Assembly (NCBI RefSeq): GCF_013705725.1
Contig: NZ_CP055481.1
Location: 5,208,001-5,272,000 of the forward strand
Direction: 5' to 3'
DNA length: 64,000 bases
Source: Klebsiella sp. RHBSTW-00484
GTDB taxonomy: Bacteria > Pseudomonadota > Gammaproteobacteria > Enterobacterales > Enterobacteriaceae
In this document: in pieces, positions 1 to 11,434 of the stretch
Layout: every line of letters starts with the position of its first letter
Position numbering within the stretch: position 1 is the stretch's first letter
Position numbers and translations under genes: made by a program
Notes under the pieces: model-generated
The model's input: only the letters and a program-made list of their open reading frames with translations
The model's database searches: none
What the model was told of the DNA's origin: nothing

Positions 1-93
1 CGCAGGCCTGTGCAAGCGAAACGCAGCCAGGCAATTCCTGAAGAGCGCACTTTGTTAGTAGTTTGACATCTCCCTGATGTTTATTTTTTTCTG

Positions 94-1008
94 TTAAGGT
101 GCCAGCGCAATAACCTCTGCCGCCCAGCGCTGGAATCCTTCGACATCCAACCCCAGCGCCACCTGCGCGTTTGCTGGTTGGCCCAGCTTGCCTTCAATAT
201 CGACCACCGTGGTGCCGGAGGTCCATGTCCCCTGGGTTTCCACCGTCACAAAACACGGCTCGAGGGTAAAGAGCTGCGGGCGAACCAGCCACGCAATCGC
301 GCACAGGTCGTGCATGCGCAGGCCGCTGCTCATGCTACCGCTGCGATAGTGGCTAAACAGCGCATGCAGCATTTTCCCGGTCTGATTAAGCGTCGGTAAC
401 GTTGCAAGGTAATCCGGGGACAGCATCGCCTGATTGGTGACGTCCAGTCCGCACATCACGATCTCCAGCCCGCTGTTGAATACTTTGGCTGCCGCTTCCG
501 GGTCGATGGCGATGTTAAATTCCGCATTCGGCGTAAAGTTACCGCGCCCGGCGGAGCCGCCCATGATCACCAGACGGCGGATATTAAAGCGGCATTCGGG
601 GAATTGGGTCAGCAGTAGCGCGATATTGGTTAACGGGCCAATCGCTACCAGGGTCATCGGCTCCGGCGCGTGCATTAACGCATCACGGATGGCCTGAAAT
701 GCCGGTTTTGCCAGCGGCTGGCGGTTATGTTCAACGAAATCGTAGCCTTCCATCCCGGATTCGCCGTGCACGGAGGCGGCGTCGCGCAGCGGGCGAACCA
801 GCGGCATCGATGCGCCCTGTGCCAGCGGGACATCGGCGTTCCAGAAGTGCAGCAGTTGCAGAGCGTTGCGGGTGGTTTTCTCTACCGACACATTGCCCGC
901 CACCGTGGTCATCAGCTGCAGATCCAGCTCGGGTGCGAACAGCGCCGCGGCAATCGCCGCCGCATCATCAATGCCGGGATCGGTATCCAGAATGATCGGT
1001 AAGCGCAT
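94..1008 (-). CDS. rihC: Ribonucleoside hydrolase RihC
   Basis: Non-specific ribonucleoside hydrolase that cleaves the N-glycosidic bond of purine and pyrimidine nucleosides to base plus ribose in the cytoplasm (nucleoside salvage). The N-terminal DTDPGIDDA motif is the calcium-binding Asp cluster of the IU-nucleoside hydrolase family, and a VIMGGS segment and NAEFNI motif follow. I start at 1008 (MRLPIILDT), which gives 304 residues, the E. coli length. A GGAG ribosome-binding site lies just upstream; the frame stays open 13 codons further without family similarity. It follows ispH in the same direction but is separated from it by a terminator-like hairpin. Assignment is firm from whole-length similarity to E. 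coli RihC. Confidence 0.95.
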   Translation of the reverse strand: MRLPIILDTDPGIDDAAAIAAALFAPELDLQLMTTVAGNVSVEKTTRNALQLLHFWNADVPLAQGASMPLVRPLRDAASVHGESGMEGYDFVEHNRQPLAKPAFQAIRDALMHAPEPMTLVAIGPLTNIALLLTQFPECRFNIRRLVIMGGSAGRGNFTPNAEFNIAIDPEAAAKVFNSGLEIVMCGLDVTNQAMLSPDYLATLPTLNQTGKMLHALFSHYRSGSMSSGLRMHDLCAIAWLVRPQLFTLEPCFVTVETQGTWTSGTTVVDIEGKLGQPANAQVALGLDVEGFQRWAAEVIALAP

Positions 1009-1019
1009 AGTTTCTCCAT

Positions 1020-1047
1020 AAAAAATGCCAGACGTTAAGTCTGGCAT
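1020..1047 (-). terminator. Intrinsic terminator downstream of ispH
   Basis: A perfect 9-bp inverted repeat (ATGCCAGAC / GTCTGGCAT, loop of 5) is followed on the minus strand by a run of T. It lies between the ispH stop and the rihC ribosome-binding site, so it should end or attenuate ispH-operon transcripts before rihC. Confidence 0.75.
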
Positions 1048-1073
1048 CTTCTCATACTGTGGCGGGAAAGAAC

Positions 1074-2024
1074 TTACTCTACTTCACGGACATCTACGCG
1101 CAGCTCTTTCGGCACTTCGAAAACAATATTCTCTTCGCGGCCTTCCAGCGGCACCGCTTCGCCACCGCCCAGTTCCTGCAAGCGGGAAATGACGTTCTGC
1201 ACCAGAATATCCGGCGCCGATGCGCCTGCAGTCACACCTACGCATTGCACTTCTTTTACCCATGCTTCCTGGATATCGGACGCGTCGTCAATCAGATACG
1301 CTGCTTTCCCCATCCGTTGGGCCAGTTCGGCCAGGCGGTTGGAGTTGGAGGAGTTTTTCGACCCTACTACCAGCACGACATCAGCCTGCCCGGCCAGCGC
1401 ACGAACCGCTTCCTGACGGTTGGTGGTGGCGTAGCAAATGTCGTCTTTACGCGGCCCAACGATTTTTGGGAAACGTTCGCGCAGGGCATCAATCACGTCA
1501 GAGGTATCGTCGACGGAGAGGGTTGTCTGGGTCATAAACGACAGTTTAGCGTCATTTTTCACATCCAGCGTCAAGACATCATCCGGTGACTCCACCAGGT
1601 ACATTCCCCCTTGCGGGTTGCTGTACTGGCCCATAGTGCCTTCGACTTCCGGGTGACCGGCGTGACCAATCAGAATCGACTCTTCACCACGACGGCTGGC
1701 GCGGGCGACTTCCATATGGACTTTAGTGACCAGCGGGCAGGTCGCGTCAAAGACAGTCAGATCGCGGCTTTTCGCCTCATTGCGCACCGCCTGAGAAACA
1801 CCATGAGCGGAGAAAATCAGGATCGCGCCATCCGGCACTTCGCTAATCTGCTCGATAAAAATCGCGCCGCGTTGACGCAGGCTATCGACAACATAGCGGT
1901 TGTGCACGACTTCATGACGCACGTAGATCGGCGCGCCGTAGAGCGTCAGCGCGTTTTCAACAATGCTGATAGCGCGGTCAACGCCTGCGCAAAAGCCGCG
2001 CGGGTTAGCCAACAGAATCTGCAT
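1074..2024 (-). CDS. ispH: 4-hydroxy-3-methylbut-2-enyl diphosphate reductase
   Basis: IspH is the last enzyme of the MEP isoprenoid pathway. It reduces HMBPP to IPP and DMAPP with an oxygen-sensitive iron-sulfur cluster. The N-terminal [13 protein letters not shown] motif carries cluster ligand Cys12; further conserved Cys occur in [11 protein letters not shown] and in [11 protein letters not shown]. Start at 2024 ([10 protein letters not shown]) gives 316 residues, equal to E. coli. The frame is open 28 codons further but only across fkpB coding sequence. The stop codon of fkpB lies 1 base before this ATG, so the two are probably translationally coupled. Part of the ribF-ileS-lspA-fkpB-ispH cluster. 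Confidence 0.97.
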   Translation of the reverse strand: MQILLANPRGFCAGVDRAISIVENALTLYGAPIYVRHEVVHNRYVVDSLRQRGAIFIEQISEVPDGAILIFSAHGVSQAVRNEAKSRDLTVFDATCPLVTKVHMEVARASRRGEESILIGHAGHPEVEGTMGQYSNPQGGMYLVESPDDVLTLDVKNDAKLSFMTQTTLSVDDTSDVIDALRERFPKIVGPRKDDICYATTNRQEAVRALAGQADVVLVVGSKNSSNSNRLAELAQRMGKAAYLIDDASDIQEAWVKEVQCVGVTAGASAPDILVQNVISRLQELGGGEAVPLEGREENIVFEVPKELRVDVREVE

Positions 2025-2025
2025 T

Positions 2026-2475
2026 TTACCCCTCCAGCGCCGGATCGATCTCCAGCACTTCAACATCAAAATGAACGGTACGCCCGGCCAGCGGATGGTT
2101 GAAATCAACGGTGATCGAATCGCCGTTCACTTCGCGGATCACACCAGGCATTTCGCTGCCATCCATTGCGGTAAAGAGCATAATCGCGCCGATTTCAGGC
2201 TCGCCCGCATCGATAAATTCCCGGCGCGAGAAGTACTGGATCAGATCCGGACTCGGCACGCCAAACGCGGCATCTGGCTCCAGTGAAAATGTGGTTTTAT
2301 CCCCTTCTTTCAGCCCCAGCAGATGCTGCTCAAGACCTTCAGAAAGCGAGGTATCGCCCAAGCGGAAGAGCGCGGGTTTACCGTTATTGCGGGTTGACTC
2401 TGCGGTGGAGCCATCATCGAGCTTTAGGGTGAAATGCACCAGCACCGCACTGTTGCTCTGTATTGATTTAGACAT
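2026..2475 (-). CDS. fkpB: FKBP-type peptidyl-prolyl isomerase FkpB (SlpA)
   Basis: Small cytoplasmic FKBP-type prolyl isomerase and chaperone of the SlyD/SlpA group. The FKBP fold with an inserted flap is visible: [18 protein letters not shown], then [19 protein letters not shown], then the C-terminal [13 protein letters not shown]. Start at 2475 ([11 protein letters not shown]) gives 149 residues, the E. coli length; the longer open frame upstream runs through a REP-type repeat and is not coding. It lies immediately before ispH in the conserved order lspA-fkpB-ispH. Confidence 0.95.
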   Translation of the reverse strand: MSKSIQSNSAVLVHFTLKLDDGSTAESTRNNGKPALFRLGDTSLSEGLEQHLLGLKEGDKTTFSLEPDAAFGVPSPDLIQYFSRREFIDAGEPEIGAIMLFTAMDGSEMPGVIREVNGDSITVDFNHPLAGRTVHFDVEVLEIDPALEG

Positions 2476-2508
2476 GCAGGTTTGCTCTTTTACATTGCCG
2501 CCGCTTGT

Positions 2509-2596
2509 TTGCCCGGTGGCGCTGCGCTTACCGGGCCGACAAAGGCCGATGTATACTGTAGGCCGGATAAGACGCTTTAGCGTCGCCATCCGGCAA
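2509..2596. repeat. REP/BIME palindromic repeats between lspA and fkpB
   Basis: Two imperfect palindromes: GCCCGGT...ACCGGGC at 2511-2536 and GCCGGAT...ATCCGGC at 2562-2594. The second has the classic enterobacterial REP (PU) core with the internal GACGC/GCGTC. Together they look like a BIME. It lies in the 125-bp gap between the lspA stop and the fkpB start and probably stabilises or partly terminates the upstream ribF-ileS-lspA message. Confidence 0.85.
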
Positions 2597-2600
2597 TTTT

Positions 2601-3098
2601 TTATGATGTTTTTTTATTACTGGAAGGCAAGAAACCTTCCAGCACAATCAGCGCCGCACCGACACAAATCGCGGTATCAGCAAGATTGAAGGTGGCGAAA
2701 TGCCAGTCCCCGACGTAGAAATCAATCATATCGACGACAAAACCATGCCACAGCCGGTCGAATAAATTACCCAATGCGCCGCCAATAATCAGCGCATAGG
2801 CAATGTTATTCAGCTTTTGCGTCGCCTTCGAGCGATACATCAGCACCGCGAGGATCACGCAGATACCAATAGCGATACCCGCGAAGAACCAGCGCTGCCA
2901 GCCGCCGCTGTCGGCGAGGAAGCTAAAAGCCGCGCCGTAGTTACGCGCATAATGCAGATTAAGCGACGGAAACAGCGACACCGTATCCCCCAGAGCAAAG
3001 TTCTGGAGGATCAGGTATTTGCTGCCTAAATCGATAATCAGCACGACTACCACCAGCCATAGCCAGCGTAGCCCTGTTGAACCAATCGGTTTACTCAT
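2601..3098 (-). CDS. lspA: Lipoprotein signal peptidase (SPase II)
   Basis: Inner-membrane aspartic protease that removes signal peptides from diacylglyceryl-prolipoproteins. 165 residues with four predicted membrane helices. The conserved blocks [26 protein letters not shown] and FNLADTAI are all present; the two catalytic Asp are the one in VVDMIDF and the one in FNLAD. Its ATG overlaps the ileS stop by one base (TGATG), so translation is coupled to ileS. Length and sequence are nearly those of E. coli. Confidence 0.97.
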   Translation of the reverse strand: MSKPIGSTGLRWLWLVVVVLIIDLGSKYLILQNFALGDTVSLFPSLNLHYARNYGAAFSFLADSGGWQRWFFAGIAIGICVILAVLMYRSKATQKLNNIAYALIIGGALGNLFDRLWHGFVVDMIDFYVGDWHFATFNLADTAICVGAALIVLEGFLPSSNKKTS

Positions 3099-5914
3099 CA
3101 GGCAAATTTACGTTTTTCGCCGTCACCGGCAATGTTGCTAACACAGCGTCCGCAGATTTCCGCATGTTCCGCCACCTTGCCGACATCCGTGGTGTAGTGC
3201 CAGCAGCGCGGGCACTTATCACCTTCAGCTTTGCTCAGCACAACTTTCAGTCCTTTCAGCAACTCGCTCTGCCATGCGTCGGCCGGAGCCTGCGCATAAT
3301 CGGCAACTTTCGCCCCGGAGGTCAACAGGACAAATCGCAATTCATCGTCCAGCGCATTCAGCTTCGCCGCGAGGTCAGCATCGGCATACAGCGTGACCGC
3401 GGCTTCCAGAGAACCACCCACTTGCTTATCCGCACGCGCCTGCTCGATAACCTTGTTGACTTCGCCGCGCACTTTCAGCAGCTCGTCCCAGAAACCGTCA
3501 TTCATCGCTTCGTCATCGGCCAGGCCGAACAGGCCTTCATACCACTCACCAGTAAAGACGTATTTCTCGCGGTCACCCGGCAGGTAACCCCAGATTTCGT
3601 CGGCAGTGAAGGACATGATCGGCGCCATCCAGCGCACCAGCGCCTCGGCAATATGGTACAGCGCGGTCTGGCAGCTACGACGTGCGACGCTGTCCGCCTT
3701 GGTGGTGTACTGGCGATCTTTGATGATATCGAGCCAGAACGAGCCCATTTCGATGGAACAGAAACGCATCAGGCGCTGCACCACTTCGTGGAAATCGTAA
3801 GACTCATAGGCTTTCAGGATATCTTCCTGCGCCGCTTGCGCGCAGCCTACAGCCCAACGATCCAGCACCACCATATCTTCCGGTTTCACCATGTCTTTTA
3901 CCGGATCGAAACCGTTGAGGTTCGCCAGCAGGAAGCGCGCGGTGTTACGGATACGACGATAGCTGTCGGCGGCGCGTTTGAGGATCTCGTCGGAGACCGC
4001 CATCTCGCCGGTGTAGTCGGTGGAAGCCACCCACAGACGCAGAATATCCGCGCCCAGCTTGTTCATCACGTCCTGCGGAGAGACGGTGTTACCGATGGAT
4101 TTGGACATCTTGCGACCCTGTCCATCAACGGTAAAGCCGTGGGTCAATACCTGACGATACGGCGCTTTGCCCTTCATCGCGGTAGAAATCATCAGCGAGG
4201 ACATAAACCAGCCGCGGTGCTGGTCAGAACCTTCCAGATACATGTCGGCGGCGTGGCCAGAGAACTCCGGACGCACGTCAACGACAGAAGAGTGAGTTGA
4301 ACCGGAGTCGAACCACACGTCGAGGGTATCCGGCACTTTCTCGTAGCTATCAGCATCAGCGCCCAGGATGTCGCGGGAATCAAGATCCCACCACGCCTGG
4401 ATACCGTCAACCTCCACGCGCTTAGCGACTTCTTCCATCAGTTCCAGCGTGCGCGGATGCAGCTCTTGCGTCTCTTTATGCACGAACAGAGACATCGGTA
4501 CGCCCCAGGTGCGCTGACGGGAGATACACCAGTCAGGGCGGTTGGCAACCATCGATTCGATACGCGCCTGGCCCCAATCCGGGATCCACTGCACGCCTTT
4601 GATCTCTTTAAGCGACTGCGCGCGCAGGCCTTTCTGATCCATGCTCACGAACCACTGCGGGGTGGCGCGGAAGATGATCGGCGACTTATGACGCCAGCAG
4701 CACGGGTAGCTGTGCTGCATTTTTTCAACGTGCAGCAGCGCACCTTTTTCCGCCAGCAAGGCAACAACGAGGTCGTTGGCTTTAAAGACGTTAACCCCGT
4801 CCAGCGTCGGGTAAGTACCCGGCAGGTAAGCGCCGTCCGGACCGACCGGGTTAGCTACTTCCAGACCATATTTTTGACCGATAACATAGTCATCAGGGCC
4901 ATGGCCTGGTGCGGTATGTACCGCACCAGTACCCGCGTCCAGGGTGACGTGATCGCCAAGGATCGCCGGGACATCGAAATCAAGGAACGGGTGCTTAAAG
5001 CGCATCAGCTCCAGTTCGGCACCGTTCACCACCGCGAGGATAGTGTAATCAGCGATGCCAGCACGTTGCATTACGCTATCGACCAGGTCTTTGGCAAGGA
5101 TCAGCGCCTGACCGTCAACCTGCACCAGCGCATAGTCAAATTCCGGCGACAGGGAGATCGCGCGGTTAGCTGGCAGGGTCCACGGAGTGGTAGTCCAAAT
5201 AACCAGAGAGACCGGGCCGTTAACGTCGGCTACGCCAAATTTCGCCAGCACCGCCGCTTTATCCGTCGCGTGGAACGCCACGTCGATGGACGGGGAGGTT
5301 TTGTCGTAATACTCAACTTCCGCTTCCGCCAGCGCAGAACGGCAGTCTACGCACCAGTGCACTGGCTTCGCGCCTTTGTGCAGGTGACCGTTGCCGATGA
5401 TTTTACCCAGCGCGCGGATGATATTGGCTTCAGTTTTGAAGTCCATGGTCAGGTACGGGTGCGACCAGTCGCCGAGCACGCCCAGACGGATAAAGTCTTC
5501 ACGCTGGCCGTCAATCTGCAACGCTGCGTATTCGCGGCACTTAGCGCGGAATTCGGCGGCGGTGAATTTCTCGCCCGGCTTGCCGTATTCCTGCTCCACT
5601 TTCAGCTCAATCGGCAGACCGTGGCAGTCCCAACCCGGAACGTACGGAGAGTCATAGCCCGTCAGCCCTTTGGACTTAACGATAATGTCTTTCAGAATCT
5701 TGTTAACCGAGTGACCAATATGAATGCTGCCATTCGCATAAGGAGGGCCATCATGCAGAATGAAGGTTTTTTTGCCTTTTTTGGCTGCACGAATGATGCC
5801 GTACAGGTCATCATCGGTCCAACGCGCCAGCATTCCCGGTTCACGCTTGGCGAGGTCGCCGCGCATCGGGAACCCTGTTTCCGGCAAATTCAGGGTCGAT
5901 TTATAGTCACTCAT
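3098..5914 (-). CDS. ileS: Isoleucyl-tRNA synthetase
   Basis: Class I aminoacyl-tRNA synthetase that charges tRNA-Ile and edits valine. The HIGH signature ([10 protein letters not shown]), the editing domain (around [14 protein letters not shown]), the KMSKS signature ([10 protein letters not shown]), the anticodon-binding domain and a C-terminal zinc finger (CPRCWHY...CGRCV) occur in the usual order. Start at 5914 ([11 protein letters not shown]) gives 938 residues, the same as E. coli; the open frame extends 12 codons upstream without family support. Between ribF and lspA in a conserved operon. Confidence 0.98.
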   Translation of the reverse strand: MSDYKSTLNLPETGFPMRGDLAKREPGMLARWTDDDLYGIIRAAKKGKKTFILHDGPPYANGSIHIGHSVNKILKDIIVKSKGLTGYDSPYVPGWDCHGLPIELKVEQEYGKPGEKFTAAEFRAKCREYAALQIDGQREDFIRLGVLGDWSHPYLTMDFKTEANIIRALGKIIGNGHLHKGAKPVHWCVDCRSALAEAEVEYYDKTSPSIDVAFHATDKAAVLAKFGVADVNGPVSLVIWTTTPWTLPANRAISLSPEFDYALVQVDGQALILAKDLVDSVMQRAGIADYTILAVVNGAELELMRFKHPFLDFDVPAILGDHVTLDAGTGAVHTAPGHGPDDYVIGQKYGLEVANPVGPDGAYLPGTYPTLDGVNVFKANDLVVALLAEKGALLHVEKMQHSYPCCWRHKSPIIFRATPQWFVSMDQKGLRAQSLKEIKGVQWIPDWGQARIESMVANRPDWCISRQRTWGVPMSLFVHKETQELHPRTLELMEEVAKRVEVDGIQAWWDLDSRDILGADADSYEKVPDTLDVWFDSGSTHSSVVDVRPEFSGHAADMYLEGSDQHRGWFMSSLMISTAMKGKAPYRQVLTHGFTVDGQGRKMSKSIGNTVSPQDVMNKLGADILRLWVASTDYTGEMAVSDEILKRAADSYRRIRNTARFLLANLNGFDPVKDMVKPEDMVVLDRWAVGCAQAAQEDILKAYESYDFHEVVQRLMRFCSIEMGSFWLDIIKDRQYTTKADSVARRSCQTALYHIAEALVRWMAPIMSFTADEIWGYLPGDREKYVFTGEWYEGLFGLADDEAMNDGFWDELLKVRGEVNKVIEQARADKQVGGSLEAAVTLYADADLAAKLNALDDELRFVLLTSGAKVADYAQAPADAWQSELLKGLKVVLSKAEGDKCPRCWHYTTDVGKVAEHAEICGRCVSNIAGDGEKRKFA

Positions 5915-5958
5915 CAGATTCTCGGTTCCGTATTTCGGTTTGATAAACACCGTCAGGG

Positions 5959-6897
5959 TTATGCCTGCCCGGTTAGCCCAAAGAAGTCGCGGGCCGTTAA
6001 CTCATCACGTGCGATTTGCGCTTTCAGTTCATCGAGCGACGCAAATCGCTGCTCGTTACGTATTTTTTTACGCAGTATTACATCTATATGGCGACCGTAG
6101 AGGTCCATTACAACATCCAACAGATGTACTTCCAGTTGCTGACGCACGCCGGATACCGTTGGACGAGTGCCAATGTTGGCAACGCCTACAAGAGGTTTGT
6201 CGCCAAGCCCTGTCACTTCAACCGCATAGACCCCTTTTACCGGGGAAACCTGACGACGCAGCGGTAAATTCGCCGTCGGGAAACCTATCGTGCGCCCCAG
6301 TTCATCGCCGTGGACAACGCGCCCGGAGATGGTAAACGGATGCCCCAGCAGGGTTTCCGCCAGCACCAGATCGTCATCCGCCAGCGCCTGGCGCACCGCC
6401 GTGCTGCTAATGCGCAAACCGCCTTCACAGAAGGTTTGGGTGCTGGTGATGTCAAAGCCGTATTCCACACCGGCCTTTTGTAATAACAAGAAATCCCCCT
6501 GGCGACCAGCGCCAAAGCGGAAATCATCGCCAACGGCAAGGAACTGCACACCTAAACGGCGGACCAGCAGTTCACTAATAAAATCCTGGGCGGTCAGTGC
6601 CGCAAAGCGCCGATCAAAACGCACGCATAGCACGTAGTCGACGCCGCTTTCAGCCAGATAGTTCAGTTTTTCACGCAGACGCGTTAAACGCGCCGGCGCT
6701 TTATCGGCAGCAAAAAGCTCAAGCGGCTGTGGCTCAAAAATCATCACCACCACCGGTAAACCGCGCTGGCGACCTTCTGCGCGCAAACGCTGCAATAATG
6801 CCTGGTGCCCGCGATGCACGCCGTCAAAATTTCCAATGGTCAGCACGCACCCGTGCGGGGCCTGACTGAGATTATGTATGCCGCGTATCAGCTTCAT
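5959..6897 (-). CDS. ribF: Bifunctional riboflavin kinase / FAD synthetase
   Basis: RibF phosphorylates riboflavin to FMN and adenylates FMN to FAD. The N-terminal nucleotidyltransferase domain shows [14 protein letters not shown] with the HxGH-type signature; the C-terminal riboflavin kinase domain shows [13 protein letters not shown]. Start at 6897 ([10 protein letters not shown]) gives 312 residues, one less than E. coli; an in-frame extension of 15 codons lacks support. First gene of the ribF-ileS-lspA-fkpB-ispH cluster, divergent from rpsT. Confidence 0.96.
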   Translation of the reverse strand: MKLIRGIHNLSQAPHGCVLTIGNFDGVHRGHQALLQRLRAEGRQRGLPVVVMIFEPQPLELFAADKAPARLTRLREKLNYLAESGVDYVLCVRFDRRFAALTAQDFISELLVRRLGVQFLAVGDDFRFGAGRQGDFLLLQKAGVEYGFDITSTQTFCEGGLRISSTAVRQALADDDLVLAETLLGHPFTISGRVVHGDELGRTIGFPTANLPLRRQVSPVKGVYAVEVTGLGDKPLVGVANIGTRPTVSGVRQQLEVHLLDVVMDLYGRHIDVILRKKIRNEQRFASLDELKAQIARDELTARDFFGLTGQA

Positions 6898-7491
<594 letters not shown>

Positions 7492-7514
7492 TCGCCTGCT
7501 TGTTGTCGCTTTGT

Positions 7515-7542
7515 GAAAAAACCCGCGAAAGCGGGTTTTTTT
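7515..7542 (+). terminator. rpsT intrinsic terminator
   Basis: ACCCGC-GAAA-GCGGGT hairpin followed by seven T on the plus strand, 24 bases after the rpsT stop. A textbook rho-independent terminator. Confidence 0.92.
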
Positions 7543-7931
7543 ATGCCTGTCGGTTGTCGACTTCGCTCATCTATCGCCATCGCCCCGCTTCTTTCGCCAT
7601 ACCAACCAGCACCCTCGCCAGGATCTCCAATAGCGCATATGAAAGATATTTTCTTTCATTGTAAAAATGATTTGATTTCATTTCTGATGAAAATGTGACC
7701 AGCATGGCAAATAGCAGAATAACTCATAGAAAAACGAATAAACGCAATCCTGATGTAAGATTTGATAATTGATCGCACCGCTGTGGTTAACTATTTTTTA
7801 TGCACAATTTAATGACTCCATTTAACCCTAAGGTCACTATTCATAAAGATTAAAAAATAAAAAACACCCTACTGCTTAGAAAATAAAAGCTGTTTTTCTG
7901 GGCGTATCGTTCCAATACAGGAGTTATCACC
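7543..7931. promoter_or_regulatory. Leader and promoter region of the GPH-GH31 operon
   Basis: 389 AT-rich bases with no gene seen. They should hold the promoter of the rightward sugar operon. A strong AGGAG ribosome-binding site lies at 7919-7923 before the symporter ATG. A TGTGA half-site at 7694-7698 resembles half a CRP box, but its partner half is poor, so catabolite control is only a guess. Confidence 0.4.
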
Positions 7932-9305
7932 ATGAGTTCTGTTATTGAGGATACCCAGACTTCCGGGTCAACATCATTATCTTTGCTACAGCGCATCAGC
8001 TACGGTTCTTTAGATGTCGCTGGCAACCTGCTGTACTGTTTCGGTTCAACGTATATATTATATTTCTACACCGACGTTGCTGGTATTAGCCTTGCTGTAG
8101 CAGGCGTGATCCTTCTTCTGGCGCGTATTGTAGACGGTATCGACGCCCCTATCTGGGGGATTATCATCGATAAAACACGCTCTCGCTACGGAAAATGTCG
8201 CCCCTGGTTTCTGTGGCTACCGCTGCCATTTGGTGTATTTAGCGCGCTGTCTTTTTGGTCTCCCGATATCAGCATGACCGGAAAAGCCATATATGCAGCA
8301 ATATCCTACATGATTGCCAGTATTTTATTTACCGGACTCAATACGCCGCTCAGCGCAATATTACCGCTAATGACTTTATCTCCTAAAGAGCGCTTGGTAT
8401 TAAACTCATGGAGAATGACCGGCGGACAAATTGGGGTCCTGTTAATGAACGCCACCGCGCTGCCGTTAGTGGCTTTTTTAGGTAAAGGTAATGACCATGC
8501 CGGGTTTATTTACACCGCGATTCTGTTCGCCATTATATCCTGTTCGCTAACCCTTTTTGCGTTTAAAAATATTCGCGAAATGGATGCGGATAAAATACAG
8601 AAAGAACCCAAACTGCCGATGAAAAAGAGCTTCGCGGCAATGAAAGGCAACTGGCCGTGGATACTGATGGTGCTGGCAAATCTGATCTTCTGGATAGCCC
8701 TTCAGCAACGTTCAACGACCATCGTCTATTATCTGACCTACAACCTCGATCGCAAAGATCTGGTGCCGCTGATTAACAGTCTGGCCACTATTCAGATCCT
8801 GTTTATCATCGCCATCCCTTTCTTCAGCAAATATATCGCCAAGACCTGGATTTGGATTAGCGGCCTGCTGGTCGCCACGCTGGGTGGCGTGATGATGTGG
8901 CTGGCTGCAGATAACATAACCTTACTGATCGCCGCTTGGGTTATCGGCAATATCGGCAGCGGCATCGCCTGCTCGATGCCCTTTGCCATGCTGGGATTCG
9001 CCGTCGACTTCGGCGCCTGGAAAACGGGCATTAAGGCAACCGGTATTCTTATCGCCTTCGGCAGCACCTTCTGCATCAAAATGGGCAGCGGCATTGGTAC
9101 CGCCTTCGCCGCCTGGATAATGAACAGCTTTGGCTACGTCCCCAACCACGCCCAAAGCACAGCCGGGCTGGAGGGGATAACCTGGGCCTTCATCTGGGCA
9201 CCCGCCCTGCTCTTCGCACTCGCCGCGATCCCGCTACTGTTCTTCCGCAAATACGAAGCCATGGAAGACAGGGTTCGCCACGATCTGGAAACAACCAACC
9301 ACTAA
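7932..9305 (+). CDS. GPH-family sugar:cation symporter (YicJ/MelB type)
   Basis: 457-residue inner-membrane transporter with about 12 predicted helices. The cytoplasmic motif SRYGKCRPWFLW and LNTPLSAILPLMT are diagnostic of the glycoside-pentoside-hexuronide (GPH) family, whose members import glycosides with Na+ or H+. It is followed 40 bases later by a GH31 alpha-glycosidase, the same pairing as yicJ-yicI in E. coli, so the two probably import and split an alpha-xyloside or alpha-glucoside. Substrate cannot be read from sequence. E. coli K-12 has no counterpart at this site; from memory Salmonella does. Confidence 0.88.
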   Translation: MSSVIEDTQTSGSTSLSLLQRISYGSLDVAGNLLYCFGSTYILYFYTDVAGISLAVAGVILLLARIVDGIDAPIWGIIIDKTRSRYGKCRPWFLWLPLPFGVFSALSFWSPDISMTGKAIYAAISYMIASILFTGLNTPLSAILPLMTLSPKERLVLNSWRMTGGQIGVLLMNATALPLVAFLGKGNDHAGFIYTAILFAIISCSLTLFAFKNIREMDADKIQKEPKLPMKKSFAAMKGNWPWILMVLANLIFWIALQQRSTTIVYYLTYNLDRKDLVPLINSLATIQILFIIAIPFFSKYIAKTWIWISGLLVATLGGVMMWLAADNITLLIAAWVIGNIGSGIACSMPFAMLGFAVDFGAWKTGIKATGILIAFGSTFCIKMGSGIGTAFAAWIMNSFGYVPNHAQSTAGLEGITWAFIWAPALLFALAAIPLLFFRKYEAMEDRVRHDLETTNH

Positions 9306-9345
9306 CGCTCTTTACCTTCACCATCTGAATATGGGAGGAACCACC

Positions 9346-11385
9346 ATGCCATTTTTGCAACAAGACCCGCGCCGTCTGGTCTGGCAGCAAAACGATCGCT
9401 ATCTATGGATAGAACCCTGGGGTGAGAACAGCCTGCGCGTACGCAGCGGCCGTCATCTACCGGTTATGCGAAATGAAGATTGGGCGCTGACGGAGCCGGT
9501 CGCTGAAAGCGCCTGCCACATCGTTTATGACCAAAAGCAGGCCACGCTGACCAACGGAAAGATTATCGCTATCGTCAATCAAAAGGGGCAAATAGCCTTT
9601 TATCGCCATCCGCATAAGTGCCTGTTGCAGGAGTTCTGGCGTCAGCGGGGGGAAATTGGCGAAGATGAATCCTCTCACGGCCAGTACGTCAGCGCCCTTA
9701 ATCTTGAGGGCCGCGAGTTCCGCCCGATTCAGGGTGGGAAATATGCGGTCAAAGCCCGCTTCGAAGCCGCCGAAGGGGAAAAAATTTACGGCATGGGCCA
9801 ATATCAGCAGGCGAATCTTGATCTCAAAGGATGCGTACTTGAGCTGGCCCAGCGCAACTCTCAGGCTTCGGTACCTTTTATGCTCTCCAGCCTGGGCTAC
9901 GGATTTTTGTGGAACAACCCGGCTATCGGTCGGGCGACGTTTGCGCAAAACGTGACGGAATGGGAAGCACACGTCAGCGAACAGCTGGACTACTGGATCA
10001 CCGCCGGAGATACCCCGGCAGAAATTAGCCAGGCTTATGCGCTCGCTACCGGCACGCCGCCGATGATGCCGGATTACGCCATGGGTTTCTGGCAGTGCAA
10101 ACTACGCTATCGCACGCAGGAAGAGCTGCTCGCGGTCGCCCGCGAATATAAACAGCGAAACTTGCCCATCTCGGTGATCGTTATCGATTTCTTTCACTGG
10201 CCAAATCAGGGTGACTGGATGTTCGATCCGCGCGACTGGCCCGACCCCGACGCGATGATTGCCGAGCTGAAATCATTGGGTATCGAGCTGATGGTCTCCG
10301 TCTGGCCAACGGTTGATAGCCGTACCGAGAGCTATCGGGAGATGCGCGAAAACGGCTGGCTGGTACAAACGGAACGCGGATTGCCGATTAACATGGACTT
10401 TCTCGGCAATACTACCTTCTTTGATGCCACCCATCCCGGCGCCCGCGACTACGTTTGGGGCAAGGCAAAGCGCAATTATTACGACAAGGGCGTGAAGCTC
10501 TTCTGGTTAGATGAAGCCGAGCCGGAGTTTAGCGTCTACGACTACGATAACTATCGCTATCACGCCGGGCCGGTGCTGGAAGTCGGCAATATCTACCCGC
10601 GAATGTACGCCAAAACCTTCTTTGACGGCATGAAAGCGGATGGCGAAGATCAGGTCATCAATCTGCTGCGCTGCGCGTGGGCAGGCAGCCAACGCTACGG
10701 CGCGCTGGTTTGGTCAGGCGACATTCACTCTTCGTTTCGATCGCTGCGCAACCAGTTTGCCGCCGGCCTGAATATGGGGATCGCGGGCATTCCGTGGTGG
10801 ACGACGGATATTGGCGGCTTTCATGGCGGGAATATTCACGACCCGCGCTTTCATGAACTGCTGATTCGTTGGTTCCAGTGGGGAGTCTTTAGCCCGGTGA
10901 TGCGCCTGCACGGCAATCGCGATCCGCAGATTTTGCCGGATCAGCCTTATCGGGACGGGATTGCCCAGTGCCCAACCGGCGCGCCAAATGAAGTCTGGAG
11001 CTATGGCGAGGACGTGTGTGACGTGCTGACGGGCTGTCTGACCTTGCGAGAGAAGCTCAAGCCGTATATTAAAGCGCTGATGGCAGAAACCCATAAACGC
11101 AATACACCGGTCATGCGGACTCTGTTTTTTGAATTCCCCGATCAGGTAAAAAGCTGGGAAATTACCGACCAGTACTGTTTCGGCCCCGATCTGCTGGTTG
11201 CACCCGTTATGCATGAAGGCATGCGCGAGCGCGACGTCTGGCTGCCGGAAGGTGAGAAATGGACCGATCTTGCCAGTGGCGAGAGCTATCAGGGAGGGCA
11301 GACGCTACGCTACGGTACGCCGCTAAGCCGCATCCCGGTATTTATCCGCGAAGGCGGGCAATATCGTAGCTTGCTGGCGCTGTAG
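9346..11385 (+). CDS. Glycoside hydrolase family 31 (alpha-xylosidase/alpha-glucosidase)
   Basis: Cytoplasmic retaining alpha-glycosidase. The GH31 nucleophile motif FWLDEAEPE places the catalytic Asp at residue 389, and VWSGDIHSSF places the acid/base Asp at about 459. The spacing of 70 is close to that of YicI. An N-terminal beta-sandwich, the TIM barrel (WQCKLRYRTQEEL onward) and a C-terminal beta domain are discernible. I start at 9346 (MPFLQQDP, 679 residues), because the in-frame ATG at 9331 lies on the GGGAGG ribosome-binding site itself. About 90 residues shorter than YicI. Probably acts on the substrate of the adjacent GPH symporter. Xylosidase versus glucosidase specificity is undecided. 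Confidence 0.88.
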   Translation: MPFLQQDPRRLVWQQNDRYLWIEPWGENSLRVRSGRHLPVMRNEDWALTEPVAESACHIVYDQKQATLTNGKIIAIVNQKGQIAFYRHPHKCLLQEFWRQRGEIGEDESSHGQYVSALNLEGREFRPIQGGKYAVKARFEAAEGEKIYGMGQYQQANLDLKGCVLELAQRNSQASVPFMLSSLGYGFLWNNPAIGRATFAQNVTEWEAHVSEQLDYWITAGDTPAEISQAYALATGTPPMMPDYAMGFWQCKLRYRTQEELLAVAREYKQRNLPISVIVIDFFHWPNQGDWMFDPRDWPDPDAMIAELKSLGIELMVSVWPTVDSRTESYREMRENGWLVQTERGLPINMDFLGNTTFFDATHPGARDYVWGKAKRNYYDKGVKLFWLDEAEPEFSVYDYDNYRYHAGPVLEVGNIYPRMYAKTFFDGMKADGEDQVINLLRCAWAGSQRYGALVWSGDIHSSFRSLRNQFAAGLNMGIAGIPWWTTDIGGFHGGNIHDPRFHELLIRWFQWGVFSPVMRLHGNRDPQILPDQPYRDGIAQCPTGAPNEVWSYGEDVCDVLTGCLTLREKLKPYIKALMAETHKRNTPVMRTLFFEFPDQVKSWEITDQYCFGPDLLVAPVMHEGMRERDVWLPEGEKWTDLASGESYQGGQTLRYGTPLSRIPVFIREGGQYRSLLAL

Positions 11386-11391
11386 TTTACC

Positions 11392-11420
11392 CCGGCTGCG
11401 GCACTCATCACCGCAGCCGG
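11392..11420. terminator. Hairpin between convergent GH31 gene and nhaR
   Basis: A perfect 10-bp inverted repeat (CCGGCTGCGG / CCGCAGCCGG, loop of 9) fills the 49-bp gap between the two converging stop codons. It lacks a clear T run on either strand, so termination may be inefficient or rho-assisted. Confidence 0.55.
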
Positions 11421-11434
11421 AAATAGTGCGTGCT

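Noticed and set aside
3077..6100. Long plus-strand open frames opposite ileS (407 and 547 codons)
   Set aside because: They are antisense shadows of a highly biased, conserved gene; no ribosome-binding sites and no recognisable domains.
7694..7712. CRP site upstream of the GPH symporter gene
   Set aside because: Only the TGTGA half matches; the second half is too poor to call.
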